Assembly: GCA_007922195.1 (NCBI GenBank)
Contig: ML681963.1
Span: 56,584,445-56,648,444 of the forward strand
Direction of reading: 5' to 3'
Source of the DNA: Podocnemis expansa
Lineage: Eukaryota > Chordata > Testudines > Podocnemididae
DNA length: 64,000 nucleotides
The position numbers were made by a program, and so were the translations under genes. Positions 45,951 through 58,929 of this stretch are shown in pieces; the first letter of the stretch is position 1, and the number at the start of each line of letters is the position of its first letter. The notes under the pieces were generated by a model. It ran no database searches. It was not told the DNA's origin and was given only the letters and a program-made list of their open reading frames with translations.

Positions 45951-46386
45951 TAAATACATTTGTGCATTCCAGCAATGCACAATTACATCTTGCTTGGATG
46001 CCCTGCAGAAATTGCTATTACGATAGGCTTCCAATATGTCTGTTAAATTATTCTGAATAATAATAACCTGAATTCTGCTTAACCCTTTATCTTTCAGTCC
46101 AGTGGCAGAGAAGAGAGAGTGTTTTAGAGAATAGGTTTTCACTCTCTCCAACTTTCAAGCATCACAGGCAATCTGTGTGCCATCTGAGATGTTTAACTGT
46201 CAAACAGGCTTTACATTTCTACATAAACAGATGCACAGAAACATTAGAGAAGAGTCTGGAATGGGTTGCCTAGGGAGGTGGTGGAATCTCCATCCTTAAG
46301 AGGTTTTCAAAACCCAGCTTGACAAAAGTCTTGGTTGGGGTGTGGCATTGGTCCTGCTTTGAGCAGGCTAGGGGTTTGCACTAGAT

Positions 46387-46787
46387 CAGTGGTTTTCAAA
46401 CCAGGGCCATAACTGTGGTGGGGCCAATGGGGCTTTGCCCTGGGTGCACCGGAGCCATTCAATGGAGCCACTCTATTAAAGGGCGCGTTTCGTGGCACCA
46501 GCCCCAAGCACTGCTAATGGCAAGAGGCGTGTTCCAATCAGAATGTGCCCTGGGTGCCGGATCGCCATGTCACGGCTCTGTTTCAGACTTTGGTTTGGGG
46601 CCCATTACTGCGTCAGAGACCTTCAGGTACTGGGTTGCGGCACCTCCTGCTGCCACCACCACAACACTGGAATGCATTGCTGAAAGAAACAAACTTTGGA
46701 ACTTCCTGAAAGATGTAGTTGTTGGGTCAGGGTCATAATTTTTTTTTTTTCAACTGGGTCTTGAGGAAAAAAGTTTGAAAACCACTG
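46387..46787 (+). mobile_element. hAT-like element, 401 bp, nested in CR1
   Basis: Ends CAGTGGTTTTCAAAC and AAGTTTGAAAACCACTG. Flanked by CACTAGAT exactly on both sides (46379-46386, 46788-46795). It is itself interrupted at 46402-46580. Confidence 0.9.
46402..46580 (+). mobile_element. hAT-like element, 179 bp, innermost
   Basis: Ends CAGGGCCATAACTGTGG and CATGTCACGGCTCTG. Target duplication TTTCAAAC (46394-46401) and TTTCAGAC (46581-46588). Same family of ends as 11145, 11965 and 55823. Confidence 0.85.
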
Positions 46788-46876
46788 CACTAGATGACCT
46801 CTTGCGGTCCCTTCCAACCCTAATCAACTGTACTAATTTGCTATGTGCGTGTGTGATGTGAAGTGTACAATGTGAC

Positions 46877-46959
46877 AGGCCATTGTGATGTCAGAGGTGA
46901 CTCAACCAATTGCTCTTTGGGAGCAATTGGTTGAGTCGCCTCTGACATCACAATGGCCT
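46877..46959. repeat. 83-bp near-perfect hairpin, 39-bp stem
   Basis: Arms 46877-46915 and 46921-46959 pair at 38 of 39 positions with a 5-nt loop (46916-46920). The one mismatch becomes a G-U pair on one strand. It starts AGGCCATTGTGATGTC and lies between two CR1 copies in a GRIK3 intron. Small RNA precursor, MITE or recent palindrome are all possible. Confidence 0.85.
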
Positions 46960-47029
46960 AGGAGTCTTGGCATGGCAAAGATATATACCTTACTGTAGCT
47001 GCATACTTCATTGTAATTCATAAAGGTGA

Positions 47030-47804
47030 AATGGCTGAGGATAAGTGCAAAGTCCTGCACTTAGGACGGAAAAACCTCATGCACTGCTGTAGGCTGGGGA
47101 ACAATTGGCTAAGCAGCTGTACTGTAGAAAAGGACCTCAGGATTATGGTGGATGGGAAGCTGGATATGAGTCAACAGTGTGCTCTGGTAGCCAAAAAGGC
47201 TGATGACATACTGGGCTGTATCAGTGGGAGCAATGCCAGCAGATTGAGGAATGTGATTATTCCCCTCTATTCAGCATTTGTGAGGCCACATCTGGAGTAC
47301 TGTGTCCAGTTTTGGGCTCCCCACTACAAAAATGATATGGACAAATTTTCTAGAAAGAGTCCAGGGAAGGGCAACAAAAATGATTAGTGGGCTGGGGCAC
47401 ATGACCTATGAGGAGAGACTGAAGGATCTAGGCTTATTTAGCCTGCAGAAGACCAGACTGAGGGAGGATTTGATAGCAACCTTCAACTACTAGAAGGGAT
47501 GCTCCAGAGAGGAGGGAGCTAGGCTGTTCTCAGTAGTAACAGAGGATAGAACAAGGAGCAATGGTTTCAAGTTACAGCTGAGGAGGTTGAGGTTGGATAT
47601 TAGGAGAAACTTTCTCATCAGGAGAGTGGTGAAGCACTGGAATGGGTTCCCTAGGGAGGTGGTGGAATCTCTGTCTTTGGAGATATTTAAGGTTCAGTTA
47701 GACCATACCCTGGCTGGGATGATTTAGTGGGAGTGATCCTGATTTTAGCAGGGGGTTGAACTAGATCACCTCAGGAGGTCCCTTCCAACCCTATGATTCT
47801 ATGA
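47030..47804 (+). mobile_element. CR1 3' end, 0.78 kb
   Basis: From TGGCTGAGGATAAGTGCAAA to CCCTATGATTCTATGA. ORF2 C-terminus remnants read GRKNLMHCCRLGNNWLSS at 47097 and [10 protein letters not shown] at 47301, with a frame change near 47360. Confidence 0.92.
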
Positions 47805-49624
47805 TTTAAAAATTGGACAGTAACAGCCAGTGAAACCCAGGCGTGGTTAACTCTGGTGACATGGCTGCCCCTTTGGAACTTGTCAGAATTATAAAGCTCT
47901 CAGCTATGCTTTCATCTGTATCCAATATTTCACACTGACTCTTCAGTCAATTGTATGTAGTGCTTACTTGAGGAAGAAACCATGAAAATCTTAGTTTACA
48001 TGAAGGATACAAACTACCAAGGAAAAGTTTTAGCTGACTGTAGAACTTCTGCAAAAAATGTTGTAATTAAAGAGCTATTAATCAATTAAAATAAATAAGG
48101 ATTTAATGAATTCCCTTTTGATTTTCCCCAGTCATTTTTGACAGGTTCTAGCTGGTCTTCTAAGATTCTATAAATCTGTTCTATTTTGCCACAAAGACCT
48201 TTTTTTCCTCTATTGGCAGGCATTCCACTGGAATAGGGGCTACACATTTTCTGGACTAACATATGATATGAATTTTTGTCTTCATTTTCTCACTCAACAT
48301 TTTACTAGAATGGAATAAAGTAATTTTGTTTTCTTTGCTTTAAGATTATAGCATGATCCCACCTGGGTTAGCTTGCCTTTTGAAGTGTCTTATACTCAAG
48401 CTGTAACAAAAAATGATTAAGTGGTAGGCATTGGTTTGGGAAAGTCCCACAGAAACTTACACACATACACATCCCCTTAAAACACTTGGTTGGTTAGTCT
48501 TAGTTCATGGTCAGGTACTCTGTGGAAGGAGTAAACTACTACTGTGAATGTGTATTTAAAAGACAGCTATTTCTTCCATGAATAATGAGACCTCACTCAG
48601 GGATTTGTGAATTCATCGTTTTGTATGCTTACTAGATGTACTGCTTAACCCAATGCATCACACAACCATCTGGTCAAATGCTACACTAAAATCAATAGAT
48701 ATGTATTCCATGGCGAAGCCACAAGGGCAATCACTGCACTTCAGAAGGTGTTGCAAGAAGTATACTGTAAAGAGTGGAGCTAGAGAAGGAGGGTCAGATT
48801 TCAGGAGAAGCAATAGACATCTGCTTCCACAGGTATATCTGAGGCCCCTGGCACCCCAGAAATACACGTGGAACTAGATTTCTACCAAACAAACTGAAGC
48901 CTTGGCATGCAACACTGGGTTCTTTGTAGGTGCCAAGCAGGTCTAGTTCCTACTCTGCTTGTCTGCTTATTCACTTATTACTAAACAAACATGAAAAGGC
49001 TAAGAGAAATTCTTCATCTTTTGGGAATGGATCTCTGAGGACCGTAGCTCTTTTAATAATGGAAAATATGGGAGGAAATTTCCAAGCTCTTCAAAATAAG
49101 ACCTCTTTTTAAGAGTTATGTAGGGGGAGCAGTGGGGCTTGCTCAATCTTACCATTTATTTTTTCCATGACAAACAGTTGGATAATCTCTCTCCTCAATC
49201 TCCTTTCCTATATGTTTCCACAAGATAGCAGCCTACAGCATGCAGGCAGATACCATCAGCTGAGCAAGAAGGAGCGGATTTGGAGAACGCATCATGTGTG
49301 CGGACTGTTTCTTTGATGAAATTACAGTGTGTTAGGAGGGCGGGGATGGTGGGGTATGTCAAAAAATCTCATCCTCATGCCGGATGTGATAGGAATATAA
49401 ATTGACATGTAGACAGAGCATGAAACAAGTCCATAATACCATTTAAGCCATATTTGGCTTTTTTTGTGCTTTTGGCCTATAGTGTGGGATACATGAAATG
49501 GCTCAGTGCTCTGGGGCTGAGGAGCTCTAAGGTGTGTGGAGGGGTTCTTGAAGGAGTTCTCAAGTACAATTTCTCCGTGGGAGGAGAGAAGAAACCAATG
49601 GGTCTGTTGTGTAGATGGGGAAGG

Positions 49625-49740
49625 ATATTTATTTATTATTTATTTACTTGTAGTGGGATAGCTCCTATGAGCCTCACTATGGACAGAACCTCATGTGCTA
49701 GGTGCTGTTTAGACAGAACAAGTCACCTTGGGCAGTCAAA
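49625..49740 (+). repeat. Interspersed repeat (GCTAGGTGCTG family)
   Basis: TTTATTTACTTGTAGTGGGA, CTCCTATGAGCCTCACTATG and CATGTGCTAGGTGCTGTTTA in order. Same family as 45480-45950. Confidence 0.6.
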
Positions 49741-50894
49741 GCCAGCATGAAATACAGATGGGAGGAAGCTGCTTGCCATTCTTATTTCCATTTCCATTTT
49801 ATTCTTTTAAAGTGAGACCAGAGATGAGCTGATGAACCCCATGACATCAGCCAGTACAGCGATGCGTCTATGGCTCCATGCATAGCCTACATGAAGCACG
49901 GCTCAGCTGCTCTTTGCAGATCTCACCATGGACAAAAATGTGACTTTGCCCCTGGGCCCATTAACCTCTAACCAGTGCCAATACCCATTAAGGCATGGAT
50001 GTATTTGACTTCATTATTAGTAAAATCACTCTTCTCTTTTTATTACAACCAATAAGGAGACAATCAAATGGCAATGTTAATGTAAGTGACTGCATTCACT
50101 TAGGGCCAAGGAGCCCAGACTCATCATCTGCTATATGGAATTAACCTTTCTGACCATTACAATGTACATTTTTTTCTTAAATCTAGAATGATCATTTTCA
50201 AGCAGAGCAGAATGATTGCTAAACTGAGTATGAAGGTCTGGCCTCTTACAGCTGCTCCCAAGAGACCTGCAGGGACTGACCACTCGTGACATAGGAATAT
50301 CATGGTCTAGAACATCTCCCAGTGGAGGGTGACCTCGGAGCATTGCAGTTACATAATTCACTTTGAAAAGCTGTGTTTGCTTTGCCTGAGCATTCTCACA
50401 CTATCATGTAAATTAAATTCTTCTACTGATGTTTCAGAGCAAGGTAGCAGCCACGGGTCTCAGGGAGAGATCTGCAGGAAGGAAGGTGCTGGTGACTGTG
50501 CAATACATTCTGAGGTCAAGTTCCTGCCCATGTGGCTTTGCTGTTGGATATACATCTATTTCTTTTCCTAAATCTTTTGGCAAAGTGGTTGTTTGATTCA
50601 ATGGATTAATTAGTGCATCCCTTAAGTATACAAATAGGTGAACTCGGACATCCCTGAATGTGGTCTTATCAGTCATGGAAGAAATGAATGCTTTTTAAAT
50701 ATACACCTGTGGCTGCAATTTACTCCTTCCACAGAGTACCTGGCTATGCAACTAAGATTAACCAATGAAAGTGTTCTAAGAGGAGTTGTGTGTGCCCCAG
50801 AACTAAATCTACCTATCTTAGGTATTACTGTAGTATCTGAGGACTTCACAGTTTTTAATAGCCATTCCCTCTCTATGAGGAAGGGAAATGCTTG

Positions 50895-51015
50895 TCCTTA
50901 TTTTACAGGTAGAGGAAGTCTAAATGACACAGGGATTCTGTGACAGAGGGGGGAATTGGACACCTGTCTCCTGTGCCTCAGATTAGCACCCTGACACCTC
51001 AACCAATACACCTTC
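50895..51015 (+). repeat. MIR-like SINE fragment
   Basis: TCCTTATTTTACAGGTAGAG, AATGACACAGGGATTCTGTG and GAATTGGACACCTGTCTCCT follow the MIR 3' half. Confidence 0.6.
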
Positions 51016-51055
51016 CCCAATCAAGTCGTTCCTTGTGACATCCTGACGCAATGAA

Positions 51056-51150
51056 TTCCACCCAGTGGGCCAGACCCTCAACTGATGTAACTCACCACAT
51101 GCTTCAGTGAAGGTATGGCAATTTACACTAGATATGGATGAGGCCCATGT
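51056..51150. repeat. Foldback MITE fragment
   Basis: GGGCCAGACCCTCAACTGAT and AATTTACACTAGATATGGAT pair loosely around CTTCAGTGAAGG. Confidence 0.45.
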
Positions 51151-52043
51151 AGTGATGTCAATTTGGGGCATCTATTGGGTCTCAAAAAGGAGCAGGAAAT
51201 TTAGGCCACAGAACATTATTAAGTATCTGTACACAGGAGTGCAAAAGTGAAATGAATAACACACCTTCCTCCCCAAGAAAGACTTGTTTAACATTTATAT
51301 AGCTCACATCAGAGACCTTGAGTTCACTAGCCTTCTGGTTCTCTCTCCATTTACTGCTCCCTGGGTGTTGACACAGAGCTCTTTAACAATAACAGTGTTC
51401 TCCCAGTTTAAAGCACAGAGAGAAGTAAACTGGCAAAAAATCAATAGGCTGCATTTAGGGACACTAATAGCACTTGCATGAGGCAGTGTAGCTCTTCAGG
51501 CAACTTAAATTGCATGCGACAAGCCTCTCTACTACAGAAAAACCACTTTTCTCCTCACTCCTCCTCCAATCACCCCCTTTGATGGAAAGAAAAAACTTAA
51601 TAGTAGTTGGAATGCCATGGTCATGTACTCTTCCCTCCATCTTGGCAGCCCTTGTTTGTGCCCATTCTACAACCTTGGTTGGTCAGCAGGGAATTGTGCT
51701 ACAACAGCCATGCATCTCCCAGCTTTTCATTCTGCATCCTGAAGTATGAACCTGGGTCAATGGCAAATGCTCTCTTCTCTTCAGATCACACTTTGATGAG
51801 TGCACTTCGCTTTGCAACAACTACTTACAGTCACTCATGCCAGCCTAATGAACCAACAGAATTGAAGACCCAGCAACAGGCACAGAGGCACTTTGAAGAG
51901 CCAATGTGGCACTCTGATCCCCAGAACAGAGCTATAGCTTGAAATTCATTAGCAAGTTCCTTCCACCTCTTTTGCTCTCCTCCACTCCATGCTTTTAGCA
52001 ACTTCACAATATCCTGAGATCAAAAGGCTGCTTGTCACATTGG

Positions 52044-52190
52044 CCATATCTTCACTAGGGTAAAAGTGTGTTCTTACCCATGTTAGCTAATACCAGGTAA
52101 CTAAGAGGAGGTAAAATGCTGGTGAAAACAAAGCAGAGTTTAATGTAAGCTACTGCTCCGTTGTACAGTGCTAACTTTTTTTCTTATTAA
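52044..52190. repeat. Possible MITE half
   Basis: GGCCATATCTTCACTAGGG at the left resembles the GGGTATGTCTACACT end; no right end is found. Confidence 0.3.
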
Positions 52191-53239
52191 AAGAAAAAAA
52201 AATAAAAGTCTTCCACCTCTAGCTAGCTAGTTACTTGCTCACACTTGTCCAATCATAGCTAGATTTAGAGGTAAGGAAGAAATAAATGCACTCGTGCAAA
52301 AAGTTAGTGCAATCTGAAGGCATGGTCCATTACCCCTCCACTGTTAAAGATGGGGAGACTTGCAGTCTTGGCATTTCCTGTTCTTTCTGCATTTCAGGAA
52401 ACTTCTGATCCTACAAAAGCGACTTCTATCAAAAGGCACCGAGTTGCTGTGAAACTGGTACTCCTTCATCCAAAAGGATGGAGGAATTTTAAAGGTCCAA
52501 AGCAAAAGATTCCATGGGCTCATGCTCTTAAGCCTCCCTTACTGAGACCTAAAAAATCTCCATTCACACTTCAAACAAATGCATTCTAGTTTGGATTAGG
52601 TTGTGATTAGAAGCAAATTAGCTCCCATTTAAATTGTTATCGTACCTCAGAGAGTGTATTTTTAATAATCAAAGAGTTCTTGAACATGCACCATAATTGC
52701 CTGGTATGAAACTGACAGTCAATAAAGAAAGTAGTTAATTGTGCCTGCTTTGGAGTTAATCAGGTGTTTGTCACCTTTTGATTTAAAGACTAAGTGATTA
52801 TTATATAAAAAATTGTATTGGGACTCATCAACTGTTCTAAATGGATGTTTGCTACACAGTGGTTGGATGTTAGTAACACATTCGTACTAATGAATTGCCA
52901 TTTAGTTTTAATAGAGTAGTTTGTTCAAATTAATGGTAGTGTCTGAATGCAGAGTCAATCTGAAGTGATGTCCATCTGCTATCTAGATATCCAGTCTCAC
53001 TGATAACATGCACCATCTGGGCAGGTGGGAATAATGGAAAGATTTCTGATACTCTGTGTAAGCCCCAAATCTGGCTTGCTGCAGGATTGCTCACTTACTC
53101 TGGAGTATTAAGGACTAGTATTAAATGATCATCTCCTGACTGCATCTGACAGGGAAACTAGATTGTCAAAGGGGCCTGCCTTGGAAAGCAGGGCTTGCCT
53201 ATGATATCTATACATAAAGAAACATACTGACCAGATCAC

Positions 53240-53325
53240 GGCCAGGGTAGCTCTACTTCAATCAGGGCAACTACACTGATTTACACAAGTGGGATAAACT
53301 GATGCAGCTGTTTCTGAATCTGACC
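53240..53325. repeat. Foldback MITE fragment
   Basis: GGTAGCTCTACTTCAATCAG, CTACACTGATTTACACAAGT and TTTCTGAATCTGACCCTCC in order, like 37252 and 16683. Confidence 0.45.
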
Positions 53326-54049
53326 CTCCCTTGTGTTTTGAACCAAACATATTTATAACAAAACTGAACAACAAGCTCACCGACTGTAGCAAATGTGATG
53401 AACATTGCAAATGACTTAGACTCTATTCTTTATAGTCACAGCTCAGAAGCTACCTTTAATAATCAGTGTTTCAAGACCAGTCACCCAAATAAATTAATGG
53501 AATAGTTTAGAGGAGCCAAAATAAAGGTGACTTGCCAAGACATATATGCTTTTTTTATCAGTGAAATTGGCAAGAAAGTAACTTTCAGGCTTATGCTTTT
53601 CAATTCCAGGCTGTATAAAGAAATAAATTGATTTTGACCAAAAGAAGATACTTAATCTTGAGAATTTAACATCTCTGTACAAGAAGATATATATATGAAT
53701 GCTGCAAAAGGCACATTAAAACAGCATTTTTGTTCTGAGAGAGAGATAGCATCCTTCTTAACACATAAACAGTATTTCTAGTATTTTCCATAGTGGAAAC
53801 CAGATGCAGTTCCCAAATTAATTGAACTCTTTTATTCCTGGAACCCTCATCTTCCAGCTTATCTGACTGCCATTCCGAGGCAGTAAACGGCTTCTCATAA
53901 GCTCTTTCTACAATGATGAAACTCACCAATGAAATTCGCAAACGTTTCTCTTTGCTTTCCATAGGCAACAGCTAGTCAGATTGGCAACAAAACAAGCTAG
54001 TCCCAGTCAGTGGTCTCTAGGTGAGCAAAGCCGCAGATGGGCCTGGCTG

Positions 54050-54285
54050 ATAGAACCTTTACAGACCTCAGTCAAAGGGGTATCTTTCCAAAGTCTTCAG
54101 TGGGCTTTGGATAAAGTCCTCTAAGAGCTCTGGCTCACATTTTAAAAATTACTTAGACACTCTGCATCAAGTCAAGTGCCTAAATCCCTTCTGAAAAGAA
54201 GACTTAGACTCCTGAATCAAATAGGTGTTATGATGTTGAATGAAGCCATACTTAAACAGCTTTAAAAATCTGGGCCTATGTCTCC
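54050..54285. repeat. Eroded foldback repeats
   Basis: TTCAGTGGGCTTTGGATAAA resembles the family at 7628. GGCTCACATTTTAAAAATTA and CTTTAAAAATCTGGGCC at the ends of 54133-54285 resemble the split foldback at 30138. Confidence 0.4.
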
Positions 54286-55822
54286 CTGCCTACAGACAGG
54301 GACATCATCTGACCCATGGGAAATCTGCTCAGGTAACTGAGAGTCAGAGACTTTTGCTTTCCTCTCCTCAGTGTTTCTGTTTCCTCCACAACTGACAGCT
54401 CCTTGATAGTGTTCTCCTTGCAGCAGCAGATGTTCCTGTCTTGGCCCTCATCTGCAATTATCTACGACATTCCTATAGGCGAGAGAAGCTGCAGACTGAA
54501 GTGACATGTTGAGTCTCTGCAGTACAGTTAGCAAACAACAATGCAGGAAGTTGGGAAGTGGAGAAGCTGGGAAGACAGACTCCCAGGTTGGGTGATAGGA
54601 AACTTTTATAATTAGCCACAAAGAAGGGGAGTGGTGATAATCTTATGAGGAACAACCCTATCCATCAATCATGGAACACTTTTCCTCCAGTGAGTAGGAT
54701 GTGATATCTGGTTCCCTTCAAGGGTTGCCATGACTGCTACTCCTTTAAAATAGACTGCAGAGGCTGCTGTGCTTTTCTGTGTGTCCAGGAGGTGATGGGT
54801 ATTACAGAGTGTGGATGCACTTGGTCTCCAATTGTCCAGAGTCATGGTTACATAGTTTACTGTGTCTCAAAGATGACTGCCCCAGCATCATCCCTTGATG
54901 AACAGAATGAAGAAAGAGTGTCTCTACAAACACTGGAGCAGACCTCCAGCTGGGGTACACTAGCATAGCTGTACTGAAGCCATTGTGATGGATGCTGAAT
55001 TGCACCCCTGGGGCATTTGGGCCAGAGTTTGCATCAAAGTGCATGGGCATGTGTACACATGCATGCACGCACAGAGTTTACTTTTATTTTCACATAGAAA
55101 CCTCATCACAAAGAGTAGTTAAAGTGCAACAGGAAGAGCAACCTCCTTCTAATGGCTCTTCTATGCTTTTACTGCATATGAAGGTAACAAGAAACAGCTG
55201 CTCATGCTAAAGAGGAGCTAGCATATACCAACTGCGCTGCAACAAGGAGACTGACACTGAGTGACTGGAGTTTGATATTCTAAATTGTGTTTGCACACAC
55301 CCCTCCTCAGAAATCCTATGTATTTAGGAATCCATATATGCTGCCTGTCAAAATAAGCATGGCCTTTGGAAAGTTTAGCTGCTGGCCACCATCGTTATAA
55401 CTAAAAGCAGGCTATGAATCTGCAGGGAAATGCTCCATTCTTTCCTGTTAAAATTCAGAACACCAGCTCCATTTAATGAGTCTTGGCTATTAAACTGCTG
55501 ACTGGCTAATCTAAATGCTATTATGCTGTACCCATTCAGTTTATTACAGGGTTCCAGGCACAATCTAGTTTTTCAGATGTGAACTATTTTGTCACATTTT
55601 GGTCCATATATTTCTAACTGAAGTGAAATTATATGAAAAGTACAAAGAGGTTGGGGAAAGGTACGTTCCTCAGTAGTGTTAGCCTACTAGCCAGATCAGA
55701 AAAGAAGCCACATTTTCATCATCCAAAGAATCAAAGTCCCTCATCTGTCTGAATCCTGCCATTCTGTGTTAGCAGGGAATCTGTGGCTTATGCACACAGA
55801 GCACTTACCCTTTACCTCATAC

Positions 55823-56829
55823 CAGGGCCATAATGAGGTCTTCTAGCACTGGGGGCAAGCAGCCCCAAAGATGCTCCCCCTGGCTCAGACCCTGATCCAG
55901 CCCAGAGCCTGATCATCCTGGCGGCAGAGAGCTGGACCCAGCCCCACTCCCCTGGCTGGGCAGGCGCCGTCTCTGCTGCCAGCCAAGCGCAGCCAGGGCT
56001 GGGTGGGGGATGCCTTCCTCTCCGACCAAGCTGAGTCCCCACCCACCTAGCCACTGGCTTTCCTGTCCTGGTCCTCAGGGTGCATGTGCCTTTCCCTTTA
56101 CCTAACCATGGGTCCCAGGAGGCTGGAGCTGCCCGGACCACATGGTGTGGCCAGAGGCTTCTCTGCCCCCCACCCCAGCATGCATCTGAGCAGGAGCATT
56201 ACTGGGGGGCAGGTCGAGAACCAGGGCCAGCAGCCCCACCCTCCATGTCTCCTTATACCCCCCATTTTGCTCTAGGGCCCAGTCCATTACCATCCGCTGC
56301 TGCTTGCCAGCAGCAGCAGGGGCTGGATCTGGTTTGGGCCACTTGCAGGAGGCTCGAAGCTGGACCTGGTTCCTGCTGCTTCTCACAAGAGACTGGAGGC
56401 TTGGAGAAAGCTCCAGCTGCTTGTGAGAAGTGGCATGAACTGTCTCTGGCTTCAAGCCTCCTGCAGGAGACTCAAAGAGGGAGACGGTTCTTGCCATTTC
56501 CCACAAGCAGCAGGAGCCATCTCTGAGCCTCTGCCGCTCACTGGCAGTGGCCCGGAGCCAGATTGGACCTCTTCTGACTGCACTGCCAGCCAGAAGATGC
56601 AGGGTCTGTGCCTTGCTGGTCCCAGCACAGTGATGCCCCTGAACCTGAGCATGCTCAGGGGCAGGGCGTTAGATGAACTCCCCATCCCCAGCCCTAGTCT
56701 CGTTCCTGGCGGAATATGCTTTTGGCAAGGGTGCATTCCTCTTTGGGGCCAGGTAGGGTTGGTCTGGTGCCCTCTAAAATTTGGCACCTGGGGCTTTGTC
56801 CCATTTGTCCTGCCCTAGTTATGGCCCTG
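55823..56829 (+). mobile_element. hAT-like element, 1,007 bp, GC-rich
   Basis: Ends CAGGGCCATAATGAGG and CCTAGTTATGGCCCTG. Flanks CCTCATAC (55815-55822) and CCTTACAC (56830-56837) agree at 6 of 8. The interior has repeated GCTGCTTCTCACAAG / GGAGACTGGAGGC-like units at 56340-56520. Overlapping ORFs up to 148 codons reflect GC content; no transposase motif seen. Confidence 0.82.
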
Positions 56830-57149
56830 CCTTACACTGATGTTAATATTGAAAAAGTGCATTGAGATCCTTGACTGGAAATATTTAACAAAGGGAGAAA
56901 TATAATAATGATATCATTCCCTCTTCAAGATTATAATTCTGTGTTTGGCTATAGAAGAACAATCACAAATCTGGTTTCTTACTGCATGGTTTAATCAGCA
57001 GCTGTGCAGTATTAAATATGCTGACACCAGTGCAATCCATGCCAATGGTCTGTTATGTGCATGGAAGGATGAGCTACCAGCTGGAGCACTAGATTGAAAT
57101 TCCTATCTCAGCCATAGACTTTGTTAATGATGTTAGCTTCACAACACCC

Positions 57150-57245
57150 CTGTCAGATGGGGAAGTCCTATCCCTGTTTTTACAGTGGGGGATCTGAGGC
57201 ACAGTGTAGCTGAAGTGACTTGCCAAAGTTATGTATAACGGTGAG
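57150..57245 (+). repeat. MIR-like SINE fragment
   Basis: CCTGTTTTTACAGTGGGGGA, TGAGGCACAGTGTAGCTGAA and GTGACTTGCCAAAGTTATG match the conserved MIR core order. Confidence 0.65.
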
Positions 57246-57494
57246 GTGTTCAAATATGTAGTAAGGGGGAGTCAATAAGTGTCAGTGGGATTCCAGTGTA
57301 GTGATGCTGGATTGGCATCTTGTCTCACATTGGCCACCAGACAGACAGTCATCAGAGATAAAAACTTCTCCTTACTAATCACCTATGTAGCTAAGCACAT
57401 GCTTTGGGGAATCAGAGTCCAACATACCCGCCTGGTTATTACTTGGAGAGCCTTGGGTAAAAGTCTGCATTCTCTTCCTTGCAAGAGACTATTT

Positions 57495-57536
57495 AAAATT
57501 TAGCCTCAAAACATAAAATTTAGCCTCAAAACATAA
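57495..57536. repeat. Tandem duplication of 20 bp
   Basis: AAAATTTAGCCTCAAAACAT occurs twice in direct succession. Confidence 0.9.
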
Positions 57537-58449
57537 AAATCCATAAAGTCATGTCAGCAAAGGAGGTTAATTCCTAGAAAAATTCCTCCCTGTTTCCCAT
57601 TCTCCACTGTCCTCTCCCTCCCTTTTTAACACATACTTTTACAACCCAATTATGGTTTCAAAGACCTTTTTAAATCTCGTAATTAATTTTCATCTGTATA
57701 GCAGCAGTAAAATGTGACAGTGGTTGCATGTTCTCCGTTGTGTTGGACAACTTCTGAAATTAATTTCCTTTAAAATGGAAGGAATTAATGTGCTTTGCTT
57801 TCCATGGCTTGGATGCACTGTATTGGTAGCACTGCGCAGCATGCAGCACATTTGTTCACAGGTGTGGCTTAAAAGCCTTAAGATGGAATTTGAAAAGGAA
57901 CTGCCAAGAGATGAAAGCAAGTATCAGATTCCCCTTTCTTTGGTTTATTTTCTGAATAGGTTTGTTGTTTTCTTTCACTATGGATCTTTTTCTCCAAGGC
58001 ACTCAGTGCTTGATAAAATATTAACACAGGCTGGATGTACGTCACAATGGTTAGTTACTACCTAAGTCCCGTCAGATGCTATTGTTTTATTATTTCCTGA
58101 ATGAAGAAAGATTGGTTCTTTAATATGCTCATATTAAAGCAGAAAAGTATTGACTCTTGCTATGTGTTTGGATTTGACAGGCTGTATGATGGGAGAGAAT
58201 GGAAACCCCAAATCCATTGTTAGGCAAATTAAAACGCCTCTTCAGTGCCATTTGGATAAAGCTTGTCCAGCAAATTCAACATCTTCTGAACCTTCTGTCT
58301 GTCCCAGCAACTGGTACCTTGCCTGAAAACTGGTTGATGTTTGTTCTCTATGGCTGTTCTCTATGGGATCATAGCAGGAAAATGATGTCCATCACACACC
58401 AGGTACTTTGTTGACTAGTGTTTAAATTTTCATCTTGAGAAACCTTCAC

Positions 58450-58550
58450 TGGACCCGATTTTCAGAAAGTGCTGTATAGATGCATGCTGGGAACTTGGCC
58501 CCTAGTTAGTTACCTCAAAACACTAGTCACGCCTGAAAATTGAGGTCTAG
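58450..58550. repeat. Foldback repeat fragment
   Basis: GGACCCGATTTTCAGAAAGT at the left and GCCTGAAAATTGAGGTCT at the right are roughly inverse. Confidence 0.4.
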
Positions 58551-58929
58551 GACAATGAACAGGTCCACATCTGGCATGTTGTGTTTCTTAGCTCCTCCCA
58601 GCACATGAAGCGAGGTAGTCAGGAAATTACAGGGTGCCACTCCCATTAGGTTGTTTTTTGAAGTCCATGGTAGAATGATCCTGGAAATATTCATGCACCT
58701 GCAGATTCCTAAATTCCAGCGCTGCAATTCTATTGACCTAGTAAGGTGAAATATTTGGTCCATTGTACTCAGAGCTGGGCAAAAAATATTGTTCTCACAA
58801 GAACCTTGTCATAACGGAATAACTTGATACTACACAAGCATTGTATGTAATAGGCCCAAGGCAGAACTAAGGGTCTTTTTCTCATTAGCAGTACATAAAG
58901 TAAGTTTATCTGATGACTTTAATCTCCTT

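Larger units (their letters stand above)
46248..46830 (+). mobile_element. CR1 3' end holding nested transposons
   Basis: Host parts are 46248-46386 (AATGGGTTGCCTAGGGAGGT, TGGAATCTCCATCC) and 46788-46830 (GATGACCTCTTGCGGTCCCT). The tail after CCCTTCCAACCC is eroded. Confidence 0.85.

Noticed and set aside
56080..56526. 148-codon ORF with overlapping ORFs of 134, 131, 111 and 109 codons
   Set aside because: All lie in the GC-rich interior of the hAT-like element 55823-56829; low stop density explains them, and no transposase motif is seen.
57724..58065. 113-codon ORF in the GRIK3 intron
   Set aside because: AT-rich single-copy DNA; no family likeness, no coding pattern in flanks.
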